A DNA stretch of 64,000 nt, taken from NCBI RefSeq assembly GCF_037201975.1, contig NZ_CP147520.1, forward strand, positions 62,001 to 126,000, read 5' to 3'. The notes beneath the pieces were generated by a model that was given only the letters and a program-made list of their open reading frames with translations, was not told the DNA's origin and ran no database searches. The first letter of the stretch is position 1. Every line of letters starts with the position of its first letter. This stretch comes from Streptomyces sp. TG1A-60. Lineage in GTDB: Bacteria; Actinomycetota; Actinomycetes; Streptomycetales; Streptomycetaceae. Positions 6,717 through 64,000 of the stretch are shown in pieces. Made by a program: the position numbers and the translations under genes.

Positions 6717-7039
6717 CTCCCGCCCCCCTTGAGCCTGTCGATGCGTGATGAGACGTACTGCCATTTCGCCCAGAACTTCGCGAGCTCCTCGCGTCCGGCA
6801 TCGTTGAGCGCATAGAACTTGCGCTGCGGACCGACCCCGGATGGTCGTTTCGCCACCTGGACGAGTTTGTTCCTCTCCAGCCGCAGCAAGATGGTGTACA
6901 CCGTCCCCTCGACGACGTCGGCGAAGCCGAGCTCGTTCAGCTGACGGGTGATGGCGTACCCGTAGGTTTCCTCGCGGCCGATGATTTCGAGCACGCACCC
7001 TTCCAGCGTGCCCTTCAGCATCTCCGTCAGGTCGTCCAA
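6713..7039 (-). CDS. PadR family transcriptional regulator
   Basis: A 108-residue PadR winged-helix repressor. GCVLEIIGREETYGYAITRQL and VVEGTVYTILLRLERNKLV form the helix-turn-helix and recognition helix. RPSGVGPQRKFYALND is the typical wing with its conserved tyrosine motif, and the C-terminal helix would serve dimerisation. The start is TTG at 7037-7039, chosen because GGAGGG lies exactly 6 nt upstream. It overlaps the following DUF1048 gene by 4 nt. Dyads in front of the gene (7063-7098) look like PadR boxes, so it probably represses its own operon. A link to the PKS is not evident. Confidence 0.92.
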   Translation of the reverse strand: MDDLTEMLKGTLEGCVLEIIGREETYGYAITRQLNELGFADVVEGTVYTILLRLERNKLVQVAKRPSGVGPQRKFYALNDAGREELAKFWAKWQYVSSRIDRLKGGGR

Positions 7040-7062
7040 CGCGGGCCCTCCTCACCTCCTAT

Positions 7063-7098
7063 CGGTACTGCGTAGTACCGAGTACCACTACACAGTAT
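7063..7098. promoter_or_regulatory. Two candidate PadR operator boxes
   Basis: CGGTACT (7063-7069) and AGTACCG (7074-7080) form a perfect 7-bp dyad around four bases. A second related site, ATACTGTGTAGT on the minus strand, lies at 7087-7098. Both fit a TACTGYGTAGT pattern, close to the ATACT/AGTAT type of site known for PadR repressors. They lie just upstream of the PadR ribosome site. Confidence 0.55.
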
Positions 7099-7199
7099 CA
7101 CCGAGTAGTGGAGGATGTCAGCGCGTCAGTCTTGCCTTCTGCAGGCTTGGGGCTCCCCGCACCGCAACACGCTGAACTTGGCAGAGAAAGCGCCGGATG

Positions 7200-7903
<704 letters not shown>

Positions 7904-8200
7904 GTGGTGTCAGCTCCCCAGCTCCCACGTACAAACCCAACTCACTGACTCAACTCCCCGTGCCGATGGGTTCCTCCTTCCAAGGAAGCCGCCTCGCTGC
8001 CTTGACGTGACTGTGCCGGCGGTCACGCGGACGGCCAGGGTTCAGGGCCGGTAGATCATCTCGATGAGACCGGCCGCAATCAGGGCCCAGGCGGCGAGCC
8101 CCAGTAGCCACATCGACTCAGTGAGGCCCCCGGCTGTTCCCAGGGCGGCCACGAGGCGTTTGGCTGAAAACCGTCAGGGGCTCCCTTCCCCGGCGCCGGT
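7904..8200. other. Spacer between the trxB relic and the end of PKS gene C
   Basis: No convincing gene apart from a tiny hydrophobic frame (8042-8113, listed separately). CCGGCGCCGG at 8190-8199 is a 10-bp palindrome directly after the stop of gene C and could contribute to transcript termination, although no T-run follows. Confidence 0.4.
8042..8113 (-). CDS. Possible 23-residue membrane peptide downstream of the PKS
   Basis: From the ATG at 8111-8113 the frame reads MWLLGLAAWALIAAGL and a few further residues before TGA. It is a single hydrophobic helix with charged and tyrosine residues only at the end. A GTG start at 8150-8152 would lengthen it to 36 residues. No good ribosome site precedes either start, and such frames arise by chance. 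It is listed only because it is the first thing after the PKS on the same strand. Confidence 0.2.
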   Translation of the reverse strand: MWLLGLAAWALIAAGLIEMIYRP

Positions 8201-32421
<24,221 letters not shown>

Positions 32422-32436
32422 CGATTTCTCCATGGC

Positions 32437-43473
<11,037 letters not shown>

Positions 43474-43509
43474 GGATCTTCCCCTTCACGAGCGGAGCTT
43501 CGACGCCGA

Positions 43510-64000
<20,491 letters not shown>

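Noticed and set aside
8189..8200. A strong terminator after gene C
   Set aside because: There is a GC palindrome but no clear stem-loop with a T-run, so I do not call a terminator.

Overview
The window is very GC-rich and reads as a Streptomyces-type actinomycete. Evidence for this is the strong G/C third-position bias, the near absence of TTA codons, GTG and TTG starts, and giant modular type I polyketide synthase (PKS) genes. It covers one edge of a large PKS cluster plus flanking DNA. All PKS genes lie on the minus strand, so the assembly line runs from position 64000 towards 8201.

PKS block (8201-64000). Gene A (43510-64000) runs off the window edge; gene B is 32437-43473 and gene C is 8201-32421. 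The gaps are 36 nt (A to B) and about 15 nt (B to C), so they look like one operon. In assembly order the modules are: A1 (partial) ER-KR-ACP; A2 KS-AT(methylmalonyl)-DH-KR-ACP; A3 KS-AT(methylmalonyl)-KR-ACP; A4 and A5 KS-AT(malonyl)-KR-ACP; B1 KS-AT(malonyl)-DH-ER-KR-ACP; B2 and C1 KS-AT(malonyl)-KR-ACP; C2 KS-AT(methylmalonyl)-DH-ER-KR-ACP; C3, C4 and C5 KS-AT(malonyl)-KR-ACP. The expected product segment is a sparsely methylated, hydroxyl-rich (polyol) chain. There is no loading module or thioesterase here, and gene C ends in a docking domain, so further PKS proteins must exist outside the window. Gene C has a one-base deletion relative to its modular pattern at 28595-28599, which breaks module C1 in its KR domain.

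Left part (1-4793). This holds a partial LAL-type LuxR regulator with an in-frame TTA codon, a cytochrome P450, and a two-gene ABC exporter divergent from a MarR-type regulator. These are plausible cluster-associated regulation, tailoring and export/self-protection genes. A recognisable promoter, a leader hairpin, a terminator and several candidate operators lie between them.

Middle part (4794-8200). This is a graveyard of broken genes: an alpha/beta-hydrolase start, an integrase-like piece, the two ends of an ATP-dependent DNA ligase, and a frameshifted thioredoxin reductase. An intact PadR-DUF1048-DUF1048 operon with its own operator is embedded in it. The area looks like a recombination boundary of the cluster.

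The PKS modules are strongly mosaic. Blocks of about 0.6 to 2.1 kb are almost identical between modules, including between different genes. This implies recent gene conversion, and it also makes the region prone to assembly error.
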